A DNA stretch of 64,000 nt from Diplonema papillatum. Taxonomy: Eukaryota; Euglenozoa; Diplonemea; Diplonemida; Diplonemidae. A program made the position numbers and the translations under genes. Shown here piece by piece: positions 22,657-34,346 of the stretch (position 1 is its first letter; every line of letters starts with the position of its first letter). The stretch lies in assembly GCA_030068145.1 (NCBI GenBank), contig JAPJBO010000217.1:124001-188000 (forward strand), read 5' to 3'. Under the pieces are notes generated by a model. That model worked only from the letters and a program-made list of their open reading frames with translations. It was not told the origin of the DNA and did not search any database.

Positions 22657-24754
22657 CTCGCCGAATGATTTTCAAACTTTTTCTTCGATTATTCTTTCAT
22701 TCGAACGCGCGGTTTTGAAGGTGGTGATACACGCGGAGAGGTGTAAGCAGTATTGACGCCGCTCGGTTTCTCTGCTGAGACCATCTTGGTCCTGACTCAT
22801 AGGCATTTCGTTGCAAACGATCACGATAGCGATATCACTGGCTAACACAATTCGCGGAGAATGAAAGGAGTTCGCGTTGTTAGAGTGTAAGTTATTCACA
22901 GCAAAGTCTCGCAGCTAATCTGTTTCGCACAGCTTGCGTCTGCGTGAAGGTATTCGGATGGTAGATCCCGCAGGCATAGGTAAGCATTCCGCGGCTTCAC
23001 GATATCACAGCGTCGGTAAGATTCGACGTAGAACTTGCTACTGAAATGCATCATGCGTGTTGCATACTTGCAAATAATGCCAAATTGTGTTCAAGTGAAA
23101 TACTGCTATCTGGTGTGCAGAAATCCCTTCCGGGTCCCATAGAGCAGGTAAGATACCTCTGTCGTTTGCAAACCACGGCAGGGTGCCGACTGGTGTGCCG
23201 CCTGGTCGCAACTCTTTGGCGAAAACCGTGGCTTGATTTCAGATTGCGTAGTCCCATTGTAAAAGGAACATGGAGTGAGTGCTTCCGCCGACCTGCAGAC
23301 AGCGACGAGCGTGCCTGAATACGGCAGATGAGAGAGAGATCGAACGGAGGGGGATACTCCTAATTGAGGGGCTTATTTTTTCCTCTTTTGTTCGATTCCT
23401 GCAGAAATCGGTACGTGTACGCAAACAGCATGCCCTTCTGTCCTTTCTTATGTCTGCAGAAAGAGGACCCATACGATCGTGTTTGCCGCAGTTTTGCCCT
23501 AACGATCCTCTTGCACGATGAACCCGCCCGGTGTACGTTGCTGCAGGCACGCTGTGCTCGCAGGACCCGAAAACGAGGAGAGAACACTTGGGAACCTCTT
23601 TTCCTCTGTTCACACGTGGCGATACAACGTTTGGGTTGTGTGTGACAATTCGCACTGCACCGGCCGGTGCAGGGGTCCGTTCTCCTCCAGAGGCGAAAGA
23701 ACGTTTTCACAATGGAACCCCTGAGCCGTGAGTGCTACTGGATGGCCGCCTCGAATTAGTTCTATTTCTACAATAGAGCATGGGTTCACATGAAGGTGGA
23801 AACACGTAAACTGTGGAGAGATCTACTGAAGGGACACGGGCTTTTGTGCCAGGGGTAGTGAACAGGTGAAAAATTTTGTCAGCCTGCTACCCGGGAAAAA
23901 AGGCCGCGTGCAAGCAGGCAACTGAGTGGAACGCCGTATGTTCACAGAGTCTTTCTTCGATGATTTCTTCTCTTTACACGGTGGTGAGTACCTGACCCTT
24001 GGGTACGGTGGCACGTAGCAACCTTCCGTACATCACGGTAGATGGGGGGTGGTTGTATAGTGGTCTAGCTTGAAGGGTATTGGAGAGGTTGAAAAAGGTT
24101 TTGGGAGTCTTCGTCGGTTTGCGTTTTTTTTTGTGCTACCTTTTTAACTTTTGGTAGATGGGGGGTGGGAGTTTCTTCAATTCAGTCTTTTTTGCTACAT
24201 ACCGACATTGGATGGTATCCGGAAGCTTGCTTCAACATTCCGAGTTTAGAGTAATGTTGTGCGGTCGACAATTTTTTGCGTCGTTCGAGTTTTTTAAGTG
24301 TGTTACCGTCGATCCCGAGGGACGATCAATATTTTTTTTTCCCTCGCTTCGAGGATTTTCGTGGCAGATTTGTACGCACGCAGAGTTCACCCCAACGCAG
24401 AAAAGGGACACCCAGTGAATGGGGCTTCAACTGATCGCCCCAGTACAAAATACGAAGGCGGACGTGCACAGATTAATGGAGAGAGGGAAACGAGGAGATT
24501 GAAACGGACTCGTACTGGAGTCTTTGTAAGCTTGTGCCGAGGAGGCAAAAAAAAAAAAAAAAAAAAAAGGACGAAAGCGCGAAAAAAGGAGGGCGGCCCG
24601 CTCACCCACTTCCTGCAGGACTCCGTCACACCAAAGAGAATGTTGCTCAACGAACAGTACACTCGATGAGCTAGCTTTCTGGGGCGGAAAATCAGCTCCA
24701 CGCCTTCGGAGCTGATGGAATGCTCGAAAACACGAGTATTGAATGGGTTCAGAG

Positions 24755-24810
24755 ATATTTGAGGTTCAAAAGACCGGTTTTCTAAAGTCTCCGGTTGACC
24801 GAAGAGGCTT
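24755..24810. repeat. Dispersed family A motif
   Basis: Contains taaagtctccggttgaccga and an upstream gaggttcaaaagaccggt block. It lies just left of family H copy 2. Confidence 0.7.
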
Positions 24811-24824
24811 TGTTGAGCCAATTC

Positions 24825-24985
24825 ACCTACTCCCTGAAAGCGACCTGCGTTTACGCGAAAGCATGGCACATCACGTGTGAAGAGATAACCGCGACGCCTT
24901 CGATGATTGTTTGCATTCTAACGCAAATCTACAAGGCTCGACCACGTTCGATCGGGCAGGGGGTGAATTGGCTCACTTGTGGTGG
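24825..24985. repeat. Dispersed repeat family H, copy 2
   Basis: The counterpart of 21545-21750. It runs directly into the duplicated segment D at 24992. Confidence 0.8.
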
Positions 24986-24991
24986 GGTCGG

Positions 24992-25219
24992 GGGATTGCA
25001 AGAACGTGCTTGGAATGGGTATGTGCAACACCGCACTGGTCCCGTCTGCACCGTGTTTACGGACACATAAGGCGGACCATCATCAGCGTGGAACCTGCGT
25101 GCAGACAGACAGGACTGCGGTGTGAGTCTGGTTTGTCAGGCAGCTGTTCGTAGCTCGACACAGCCAGGACCACCCGTGCTACTAGAGCACAGGCGAATCC
25201 GTCACGGGGAGAAGGCCCG
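24992..25219. repeat. Segmental duplication D, copy 1
   Basis: Nearly identical to 36207-36448 from ggattgcaagaacgtgcttg to cgtcacggggagaaggccc. The other copy has a short extra segment (tcctctaagccacgg) and a few substitutions. Weaker relatives appear near 25755-25805, 30655-30720 and 45905-46010. It contains no plausible protein. Confidence 0.92.
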
Positions 25220-25378
25220 TGTCTGAGCATTCAGTTAAAAAGGGTGGGGGAGGGTTTGTAAAGGGAAATTCGCTTTTTAGTTGCCACGCCTGTGGGGTTA
25301 TTACGCCAATGGCTGCTACCTCCAATACATGTTACAAAGCATGTGCCTTGCCATTCAAAAAAAAATGAAAGGAGCCAC

Positions 25379-25449
25379 CGGGGGGGAATCTTAGTTTAAT
25401 GTTTAGGCAGAACACTGCCTCTCATGCGTGTTTGATGCTAGCATCAAGG
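25379..25449. repeat. Dispersed repeat family F, copy 1
   Basis: A G tract is followed by aatcttagtttaatgtttag, gcagaacactgcctc and tttgatgctagcatcaa. The closest relative is 45328-45406. Diverged copies are at 45672-45755, about 39283-39330 and about 17155-17200, and a rearranged one at 41040-41110. A poly-G tract is attached to most copies. Confidence 0.75.
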
Positions 25450-25973
25450 GGGGGAGAATCATTTTTTTTCGCGGCCCTTCGCAGACTGCGCCTCGACAGT
25501 AAACGAAAAGCGGAAAAAAAGAAGAAAGATGATATTTTTTTCATTCCTTTTTTTCCTGGCGATCAAGGGGTTTTTTTTTCGTTTTTTTTTCAGTGTTGAA
25601 AACTCAAACTTCCTCCAAGTTTCAGTAGTCTTCGGGGGGCGCATTTTTAGAGTGTAAGTGTTCGCTTAGGTATCCTTTTTCGTTGTAACGTTCTTGAGCC
25701 GTGCACGTGGCGCAATTCTTTCGCAAATTTGCGGGCTGTGCGCGACAGTAGCGACGTGTGAGTCTGGTTCATCAGGTCGTCTGTAGCTTGTCACCAGCTA
25801 GGACGCCTAGTGTGCACAATCAAAGACTTTGAGGCTGACCGTGACTCGCGAGAACGTACCGACTCTCGTCTTGCACGGTCATAAATCAGTAAATTCGACA
25901 AACACACAGCGTGCCCGAACATGAGTGGCGGAACGTGTGTTCGTTTCATCACGCATGCAACGAGGGGGAAGAG

Positions 25974-26468
25974 CGGCACACGGCGAACTCCAGCTCAGAA
26001 GCTGGAGTAAATCTTGGCGTGCGCATGAGCACACCCTCTGTGTCGGGTGCGACAAGGGGGGGGGGGGGCAGGCCTTACGTTCAGCATGCTGAACGTACTG
26101 ATTTCAGCACGTTAATTTTCTTAGTTTCTTTTTGTACACATGCTGAATCAGTACGTGTACACGTGCTGAAATCAGTACGTTATCAGCACGTACTATCTTT
26201 TCTGCAGATTCATCTGGGGAAGATTCCGGTCGGCAGATCCTGCTGTTGCCTACCACCGCAACACTGGAGGGTTGAGGCTGGAGAGGAGGCAGAGGCAAAG
26301 ACATACAACACTGGCAGGTGAGCCCCCCAGATGCTCTATTTCCTTTTTTGCCTGACCCTACGTCAGTAGGTATTTAGCTCCTGGACAAAAGAGCTGCGTA
26401 AGCCCTGGGGGGGGGAGAAATAGTGCCGCTTTCACTCCAGCGTGGCTGGAGTTCGCCCGTGCGCCGTA
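25974..26468. mobile_element. Outer inverted-repeat element with hairpin ends, interrupted by an hAT-like element
   Basis: The left end (about 25974-26011) and the right end (about 26431-26468) are inverted repeats, and each end is itself a small hairpin: ACTCCAGC at 25987-25994 with GCTGGAGT at 26001-26008, and the same pair at 26434-26441 and 26445-26452, each joined to a GGCGA / TCGCC flank. The inner element at 26069-26407 sits inside, which suggests a nested insertion. No ORF was found. Confidence 0.6.
26069..26407. mobile_element. Short hAT-like non-autonomous element 1 in a poly-G tract
   Basis: It starts CAGGCCTTACG and ends CGTAAGCCCTG, a near-perfect terminal inverted repeat of the CAGRG type known from hAT transposons. 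It is flanked by 13 G on the left and 8 G on the right, so an 8-bp target duplication of G would be invisible but is compatible. Subterminal dyads are dense: TTCAGCATGCTGAA at 26080-26093, and a 20-bp arm at 26093-26112 repeated inverted at 26161-26180. It has no coding capacity, so a transposase would act in trans. The related element 2 lies at 48443-48753. Confidence 0.7.
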
Positions 26469-27164
26469 ACCTAGATTTTTGGGTGTCTGCCAGGCCGCAC
26501 GCGTGGGAGGAGGGAAGACGCAAGGCGCACAAAGAGGGGGGCCGCTGTTCGTCGTTGGAGCTTCCGTGGGCCGTGGGTTCTTGGCGCCAGCTGCGCTGCC
26601 ACTTCTTTTTTTACTCTCATGCTCTTTTACTCCGCTTCCGAACAGAATACTGATTCGAAGCGTCAGAGTGAAACAATGTGGAGAGCGCAGGGCCATCCTG
26701 CTGGCGGGCTGCCGGACCGAAGCGCCGAGCCGCCTGGGGTAAGAGAAGAAGTGTGAAAACGGGTTTTTGCCCAGGCTTTTCGTGTTATTCTGCAGAAGAG
26801 AGAAAACGGCGACAAGCAAGAGGAGGGTGTTGAGCTTTTCATCATCGGAGCGTGCAAAAAATACGTGGCAAAAATTATCCCGCATTTTCGTACGAACCGT
26901 GGCGGTTCGGGTGCAGACTGTCTCGCGCACACTGCAATAAGACAGTGCTGATCCGCAGACTAAGACAAGGGACAACTCAGGTTTGGATCTAGAAGAAGTC
27001 GCGAGTTGAGGGTTTTTCAGAGCACAAAGCTAGCTTCAGGTTACTACTAGGTCTGGCCTGGCCCCGCAAACCAAAACTGGTAAAACCGGATCTGGAGCAA
27101 ACCTTTCTGCACTAGACGAGGTGCATTTGTACTCTCCCCTCAAGTCCTGCCATAACTCTCTGAC

Positions 27165-27372
27165 ACCGCAGGCGCCGAGTTTTGAACGATCGCACTAACA
27201 GCTACAAAACCGATGGCACATAGTGTGGTCACATGGCAAAAGGGAGGGATAAAGAAGCCAATATTACCTGCGCCGCAGGGGCGTGGACTTTTGAACCGAT
27301 TGGCCACATAACGAAGGGGGTAAACATGCCAACAGTACATGCGCCGTAGGCGCGGAAGATTTGGACCAAGAA
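27165..27372. repeat. Tandem repeat, about 68-75-bp unit x3, diverged
   Basis: The blocks tgcgccg(c/t)agg.gcg, then (t/a)ttt(g)gaacc, then ggccac and aa.gggnnt occur three times (about 27165-27232, 27233-27300 and 27301-27372). The first copy is the most decayed. Confidence 0.65.
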
Positions 27373-27549
27373 TGGCCACCTACGATGAGAGTCTGTTCTG
27401 CCAAAAACGGTTATTTTCCCGGCTGCACACCCATGTGTGTCGATACGAGTCTTCCTCCCCCCACTTGGACAAAACAATAACTTGCTTTTACCGCCGTTCA
27501 TTTGATTGGTCTGCCGACCAGATTATCCCCCCCCAAGCTAGTACCCTGG

Positions 27550-27600
27550 CTAGCTTCAAACTCCGGGGTTCAAAGGTCTCCGGGTTTCGTTGAAATGTTT
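27550..27600. repeat. Dispersed family A motif
   Basis: Reads agcttcaaactccggggttc and aaaggtctccgggtttcgtt, which is family A with a damaged end. Confidence 0.65.
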
Positions 27601-28629
27601 TTCCATGTGCGCAGCTCTGCGCTTTCTTGCAAGCTGTGCCGCCAGGACTTTTCTGTTTGACATCCTCCGCCCCCTCCTTTGCAGGGAAAAAAGAGTCCTA
27701 GCATCCTTCACTGGGGTCTGATCGTTGTCGACACCCCATACCCTAGCAGCGTAATATGAAAACACTTCTCAGACGCTGGTCCACATCACGCACTCGGCGT
27801 GTCAGATGCGACGTGGAGGGCGGCGGCACCCTCTCTTCGTCCGGTCACCCGGGGTAAACTCCAGTGCCGCGCTTTCCAGTATGGAACGGTACAAAGACCT
27901 GTACGGATACAGCACATGATAGGCAGGTGGGGCAAACACGCGCACATGAGGCACTGGCTCCTCACGGCTCAGTATCTGCCGGTGGCCAGCTGTTGTTTAG
28001 TGCTTTCGGGGTGTCGCCAGTTGTTTCCTGAGCAGGACCCGCACGTTTCGTGAAGTAACTACCGGATGGAGCTGACCTCTCGCATTGCATGCTCTTACTG
28101 ACTTCTTACGCGGAGAAGAGCATGTCTTGCGAATAATCGCCTGGGCGGGTGACTTGGTGTCGCAAAGATTGCGTCGGTCTGCACAAGTGACGGAGGGCGA
28201 GTGTTCGGGGATGCTGAAGCCGGAGTGGCGATAAAATCGTCAGCCTAAGAGTGGGACACGAACCGAGTCGAAGGAGAACTAGAACTGTAGCTTTTTTTGC
28301 CGAGCCTCGCCGCTCAATTCTGGGCAGGCCATTTCGAAAACCTTTTCTGCAAAAGCTGCAAAAAAGAGAGAAGGATTTTCTTTGGGCTTTGGGGGAGTGT
28401 ACTGTAGTAAGCCCCCCCTTTGTTTTGCTTTACTGAAAGGATTCTGAGTGTGGCTTTAGCGTTGTAGAAAAACGCATCCCTTTGTATTTTTCCTTTTGTC
28501 CCGACGACAGCGTGTGTCAGACTAACCCACCGTGGTTTGTTCCTTCTTGGTAGGTCTCCAGCGTACGAGTATACAGATTATCGAAGAAACTCGGAGCGAG
28601 ACTGCCTTTCAAGCAAGGATCTGCCCGAG

Positions 28630-28930
28630 TCGAACAGAATCCGGCTGGGTCAGTCGAAGGAGGAGCTCCGTTACCTTCCCCTAGTGCTTGGTGTGGATAA
28701 CCAATTCAACCACTGGGCTCGCCCCCCTGGGAGATCTCCGGCTTTTCGACGCTACTCTGCCTTGCTTAAAGTTGGAGCGGGGTCATGCCCTCCAACAAAG
28801 TCCGACTGGGTCTGTCAAGGCAGGACCTCAGTTTGGCGCATCTGGATGGCGGTGCCTGACCTCTTGCAGGATGCTTTCCCCTGGCTGCTTGTGGTGTGGA
28901 CAACCAACCCAACCACTGACCTCCTGGGAG
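28630..28930. repeat. Diverged direct duplication, spacing about 200 bp
   Basis: The blocks agaatccggctgggtcagtc and gcttggtgtggataaccaat followed by tcaaccactg (from 28630) recur as aaagtccgactgggtctgtc and gcttgtggtgtggacaacca followed by cccaaccactgac (from 28797). The ORF covering both (28537-28947, 136 aa) has no conserved frame between the copies, so I treat it as non-coding. Confidence 0.65.
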
Positions 28931-29056
28931 GACCGTTGTATGTTTAATGCGAGCGAGAATTCCTTCGCGCGCAAGAAAGAAGAAGAATAAAAAAGATTAC
29001 AGCGCGCGTGTGTTGAGGAGGTGGGTGAGGCGGGTGAAAATGGGCGGCGTGTGGTG

Positions 29057-29110
29057 TGCGTAACTTTGTAGTCTACTTTGATGGCAAGACACAGACTACA
29101 AAGTTACGCA
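29057..29110. repeat. Isolated hairpin with perfect 18-bp arms
   Basis: TGCGTAACTTTGTAGTCT at 29057-29074 is the exact reverse complement of 29093-29110, with an 18-base loop. It could be a tiny inverted-repeat element or encode an RNA hairpin. No related copy was noticed. Confidence 0.92.
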
Positions 29111-32100
29111 CCAAAATTATGTGTACACTTTCATTACTTCCTTTAAAGTTAAAGTTTTTTACCTCCGTTTGACAGCAGAGGCGAACTGCCACTTCCAACA
29201 CAACTACTAGCTTCTTTCTGCCGTGGGGCGGCACCGTTGACAATACCGCTAAAAGGTTATGCTACCGAGCTCTTCTGGGATCTTGTGACTGCTCGCTATA
29301 CAAAACGTCGTTTTCATGCTGTGAAATGTGTCGCCTTGAGAATGCTGCGCTGAGTTTTAACTTTTTGATGTAATTGATGCCGCCCCCTACACTACTACTT
29401 ATTTTCCCTTACAATTTCGTTCAACATCGTGCATCACCAGACATTTGGATTCCTTTTGGGTTCTTTCGTTTGACGAGTGTTGTTTTAAGGGCGGCGCCGC
29501 AGCAACAGCCGGAACTTCACCGCAAGGGGGTGGGGGGCCTTAGGGGGGGTGAGGTTTGAGTAACAAAAGGTCACGACATTTTACGAGGTCAGACCGTCTG
29601 TGACCATGCTTTCCGTTTCTTTCGTTTCTTTTTCGTCAACCGATAGCATAGATTTATGTAGAGCCAAATTCACGCTCTGAACAGGAGTTTGCGCCACTGC
29701 ATTCAGCGCTACATAGACGTCTTTCGACCAGTCCGATAGCCTTGCACTTTCGGTCGTCATGTTTGGTGCGCGGAAGGATTTCGTGTCCCAGGCTATTCCT
29801 GAATAGGTTGCCCAGTGACTAACACAAAAAACTATGCAAAGCTACTTCCTTGGTTCGTTCTGTATTATAAAGCAAAGGGGGTTGATGGCTGATGCTGTTC
29901 CTTGAAGACTTCTTCCGTTCGGTGTTATGCTCGCTTCCGTTCGGCTTATGCACTCGTAGTATCAGATTCCACACCGAAGAGCGGTTCTGTTTCTACTATT
30001 TTTTTTGCGAAGCTGCCGATCCCGAGGGGAGGCTGTCTTTTGGCGACGTTTCCAAACTCGCTCCAGAGTGGCCGGAGGCGTTTGATTCCTGAGGGCAGGT
30101 TTTCTACCGGCGGGTGCTGCTTGGGTAGCTTTGCTTTTGGGTTGCCGACAATCAACTTCTATTTATTTATATTCGGTGAGAGTTTCGCGCACTTTGCGTG
30201 ACCACTGGTGTCACGCCTTTGTTTGTGGTTTCTTGTTCTTACTAGAGTTGGCAAACAGCGTTTTTTCTCTTGTTTTGTCGTTTTTTTGGAATATTTTGAG
30301 GGTTTGATTTCATTTATCGCCACTGTGCACACGTTCTTAGTGAAGGCGAGTGTTGCAAGGGGTTTGAACGTGACCAAACCACTAACACCGGGAGGCTCTT
30401 GTACTGTCGTCGTTCTACCCCCCATGCGACCTCGTTTCAGAAAGAAAAGAGCACAAACGTGCTTTACTTACTTTTTTAGGAGTGAAAGACCTTTACTTTG
30501 TTTTCGACAACGGACATGTGGACGGTGTGAGGGTGATGCCTTGGCGTGCTTGGTCTTTTTTAGACCAGAAGCTTTTTGGAAGGAGGAATTTTATTGCTGC
30601 TACTAAATTCGGACGGACTTGCGGGTGCCCCTCACTTTCTTCGGGCGGGGTGTGTGAATCGAAAGAACGTGCTTGAAATGATGTACGTTCAACACACTCA
30701 CCAGGAAAGACAGGAGGAGAGTCTGGATCGTCGGGTGGTTATTCGCAATCGGCGAAGCCCAGCCATGCTGCGGGAGCACAGCGAACCCCCACTGGTTAGG
30801 GTCCCTGCACTTCCAGCAATCACATCCAAAGGGCAGGTGCATCGTTTTGCCTAGGACAGGCGCTTCTCTGCCGTGTTTCTCATTCGGGTTGGGAGTAGAG
30901 ACAGCCTCCAACCACGCTGCGTCTTTTGCGCCTTCACAGTTTCCAGTGTGGGGCCGGAAGATTGCATGCAAAACTCAGAGTGACTTGTATTTTTTTTTAC
31001 GGCTGACATCTGAGCAGCAAACTCGAAGAACTCAGTACATGGGGTTGCCGTGTGCAGCACCAATGTTTGTTGAAGTAGATAGGTAAAGGGACGGGGGGCG
31101 TGAGGTACAATTGTTGCAATTCTTTTGAGCTGAGTCTTTGTCCCGTACAAGGCAAATGTTGTAGTGGTGTGGTGTGCTTTGGATGGTTCCTGTTCTTCTT
31201 CTGTGGGAGACTTTGCAGGAAATTGGCGACACCATTGTTGGAACCCTTTCCCGAAACTACAAGGCGTTACATCGCTTTTTGCAGATAAGGTGTAGTATGG
31301 CAGTCTCTCGGAGTAGGCGACTGGCATCGATGAACAGAGCAGAGGCGTGCCTGTCGGAAGGCCGCCATTGTTTGGTTCGGTGCGCTACGCCGAGCCTTTG
31401 CCAAAATACACGTTTTGCTTCACGCAATGACTTCGAACGCAGCATGTCGGAGAGAAGGGTGGGACGGGGGCACTCATAACAGCAACAGTCACGTATCAGA
31501 AGAATATTACGAAATAACGAGAATTGTGTTCGCGGTTCAGCCTCCAGCCGGCGTTTTTGCGGTCCGGTACACGGTTTCTGGGGCTCTCGCGTCTGTCGTT
31601 GCGTTTGCGTTCACGTAGGGCAGCTGCACTGCTGGGAGACAGGCGGTTTCAGCCCAAGCACTAAGTACTCCAAGCATTACTGCGATCGTGTCAGTGCTGG
31701 GGCGTCGCGTTGCCATTCCGCGGGCTGTCGTGTTGTTTCCCTGGGGCGAAGAAGTTATAGGGAAATACTCGTTGGTGGCTCGTTCAGACGCTTATGCGCA
31801 TAGTAGGAATAATGACGTTTGCGAACTGCTGCAACAACCTGAGACAGCAGGCGCAGGGGCAGGTCTTGCTGTGCTTTGCTTTTTTCGTTTCCAACAGCAG
31901 TACAAAGAACTCCCATGAGAGAGGCTCGCTTCAATAACAGAGTTAATGTTGGCTAGAGTAGTTACCTACGGTTTGCGAAAGATCCCGCGAAGCAACAGAA
32001 ACCTCCCTGCCAAATGGCATCGTAGTACAGGTCCATCCCCTCCTGATCGTGGCAGGCAATTTTGGGCAGTACCGGGAGAGGGACCTGATCGACCGCTCAG

Positions 32101-32702
32101 GGGAGAAAATGGTAGATAATGTATAGGGAGAGGTGGACCCGCTTCCAGTAGCACCAGGATCCTGTTAGTGTTAGGATCCTGCCTCCTTTAGGGCTATGTT
32201 CTTCCCTTCGGAGACGCACAAAGAAATGTGTCGAAACCCAAATTTTTGGTCTTTGTTCTACCCTTGTTCTTCGCAAACCGTGGCCCTGCCTATTTTGAAG
32301 AAATACGAACTGCGCTTTCCTAGTCTAGTGAAAGAGTTGGATTCAGTTTCGAAAAACTGCAACCGATCGACTGGTTTGTTGCGCTTCCCTTGTGTTTTAA
32401 GAGCACAGGAACATCTTCAGGGAGGGGCGCTGGCTGCCGGATGCGATGACCCCGCAAGACGGCGTTCATCACAGGCAGGAAGCGAACAATGTCGATGGCT
32501 GAAACAACAGAGCTAACTGCTGCCGCGCTTGTTTACGCCCTGCCTACCGCGCTTTTCGTTCCAACGCTTTTCATATTATCTTCCTTCCGTGCGTCCGTGG
32601 TGTGCAACGGAATATTTGCGGGGGGGTGGGAGCTGGTAGTTCAGGCAAAACATCGTTCGGTGGGGTGCCCACGCTTCTAGCTACCGGGCAAGAATTTGAA
32701 AA

Positions 32703-32900
32703 GAACGCATTCGCTTTGACACTCTGACAGGTCAACATCTCATCACAGTGCTTTCACAGTACATTTCAGATAGCACTGCTTATATACGACCGTGGGGAAA
32801 TGAACGCATTCGCTTTGACACTCTGACAGGTCAACATCTCATCACAGTGCTTTCACAGTACATTTCAGATAGCACTGCTTGTATACGACCGTGGGGAAAT
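32703..32900. repeat. Tandem duplication, 99-bp unit x2
   Basis: Units 32703-32801 and 32802-32900 both start gaacgcattcgctttgacac and are almost identical (one clear change, tatat to tgtat). It is adjacent to repeat E, which starts at 32901. Confidence 0.97.
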
Positions 32901-33107
32901 ACTCGAGGGGCTGCCTTGTGCTTACTTCGAAGGAGGCTGCTGGGGGAGAATCAAATGCAACAACAAAAAGTGGGTCTTTTTTGTTGAACGCACAGAACCC
33001 AGATTTACCTGTGTTTCGTGTGGGCTACAGCACATTTACCTTCTTTGATCTTTTGCAGTCTCATCAAGTATTTCCTACAAAGCAGGTGCTTATACAAAAA
33101 AAAAAAA
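32901..33107. repeat. Dispersed repeat E, copy 1 (inverted relative to 48090-48311)
   Basis: Runs from actcgaggggctgccttgtg to aagcaggtgcttatac and a poly-A tract. The reverse complement of the whole segment is at 48090-48311, ending in poly-T on the plus strand. The terminal A tract on one side is compatible with a retroposed (SINE-like) sequence. No A or B box was seen. Confidence 0.88.
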
Positions 33108-33501
33108 TAGAAGCGGGTGGGGGCGGATCATCGCTTGTGAAACAGCAAATGATTACTCTTCAAACAAATTGAGGTTGTGCCACGGCGCACCCCGCGTTCG
33201 ATCGCACGAAGCGCAGCCTTCGAGTCTCCACGGTCCAGCCTGCGCTGGGAGGGAGGCGAGGGCATAACACACAAGCGAAGGTGGCTCACCCTGTGAATGC
33301 TGGTAATAGTAACAGGCTTCCGTTTCGATGTAAAAAATTAGTATGGCGCTTTCTTTTGTTGTGCGCACTAGCGGAACTCACCTGCTTTGGTAAGTTTCAT
33401 GTAGTACGCTGCCAACAACTAATTCTTAGTACCAACAAAACACAAAAAAGAACCCTTCTGCTCGAAAGGGACCAAATAGGCGTTCGCGTAAGTGCCATTT
33501 G

Positions 33502-33616
33502 TGCGTGCCGTGGGAAGTTAGCCTGTTAGTGAGTGTACATAATCGTTGGGCTAATCCGCTCCCGAATGCGGCCAGCATTCTCTTTCGGATTTACAATTAT
33601 TTGCGATTACGAAAAA
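33502..33616. repeat. Dispersed repeat family B, copy 2
   Basis: The most diverged member. It keeps gttagcctgttagtgagtg, gggctaatc, gccagcattct and gattacgaaaaa. Confidence 0.75.
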
Positions 33617-33706
33617 AAGAGTGCAACGAAGGCATCCAGCAAAAGTCAGTACGGCTACGTCCAGCGTGCTTTCTGGTGTACAACAAGGATACTATAAAAA
33701 AAGCAG

Positions 33707-33755
33707 CTCGCTCGAGACCCCTCCGGGGTTTTATGGTCTCCGGGTGACCTTCCCG
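33707..33755. repeat. Dispersed family A motif
   Basis: Contains cgagacccctccggggtttt and atggtctccgggtgacc. Confidence 0.75.
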
Positions 33756-34346
33756 CAAAAGTAAGGGCAACTTTTCTTCAATGAGATCTCAGAAACAATG
33801 TGTTTTTTTTTTAAAGTTTGGTGCAGTCCAAGGAAATTTCCCATGCACGCGCAAAAAAACGCTGACGGCTCGGGATGGCGCAGGCATTAGCAGAGCAAGA
33901 AATAAACACGGGGAGAAGGGGGTGAAGATGATGTGCCTTTTCTGAAGAAAGATGCTCAAATCGACTTTAGACTGGTCATAGTCGGTAGGTTTTTTAGAGT
34001 TTTTTGATACGTCAGAAGGGCGTGTCAGCGAGGCTGCAGTGATCTGCCGGTTGGGCGGTCCCTGCTTTTCTGTCCGCCGACACACGTATTTGTGCATAGT
34101 GTTGTTTTTACCGGAATTGGTCGGATCTAAGGCCTTTTGGCGAAAAGTGTAGAAGAAGGAAAATGGCACCAAGTTTCACTGGCTCGAACGGAGCACCTGG
34201 TAGTAGTCCGAGCGAAAGACGGCGTTCCAGAGCACATTTCCTAAACTTTCCCACGCGGGGCATACTAACTACTTGTGTTTCTAGTTTACGTTGCGGCTTT
34301 TCTGTATTTTCTCCGTCTGGCCGGTGAAAACCGGCAGTCCTGTATT

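Noticed and set aside
24549-24568. Lys- or Phe-rich ORFs around poly-A/poly-T runs (also near 14200, 25560 and 47360)
   Set aside because: These are homopolymer translations without any other coding evidence.
28537-28947. 136-aa ORF over a duplicated segment
   Set aside because: The two copies do not keep the same frame, so the duplication is not coding.
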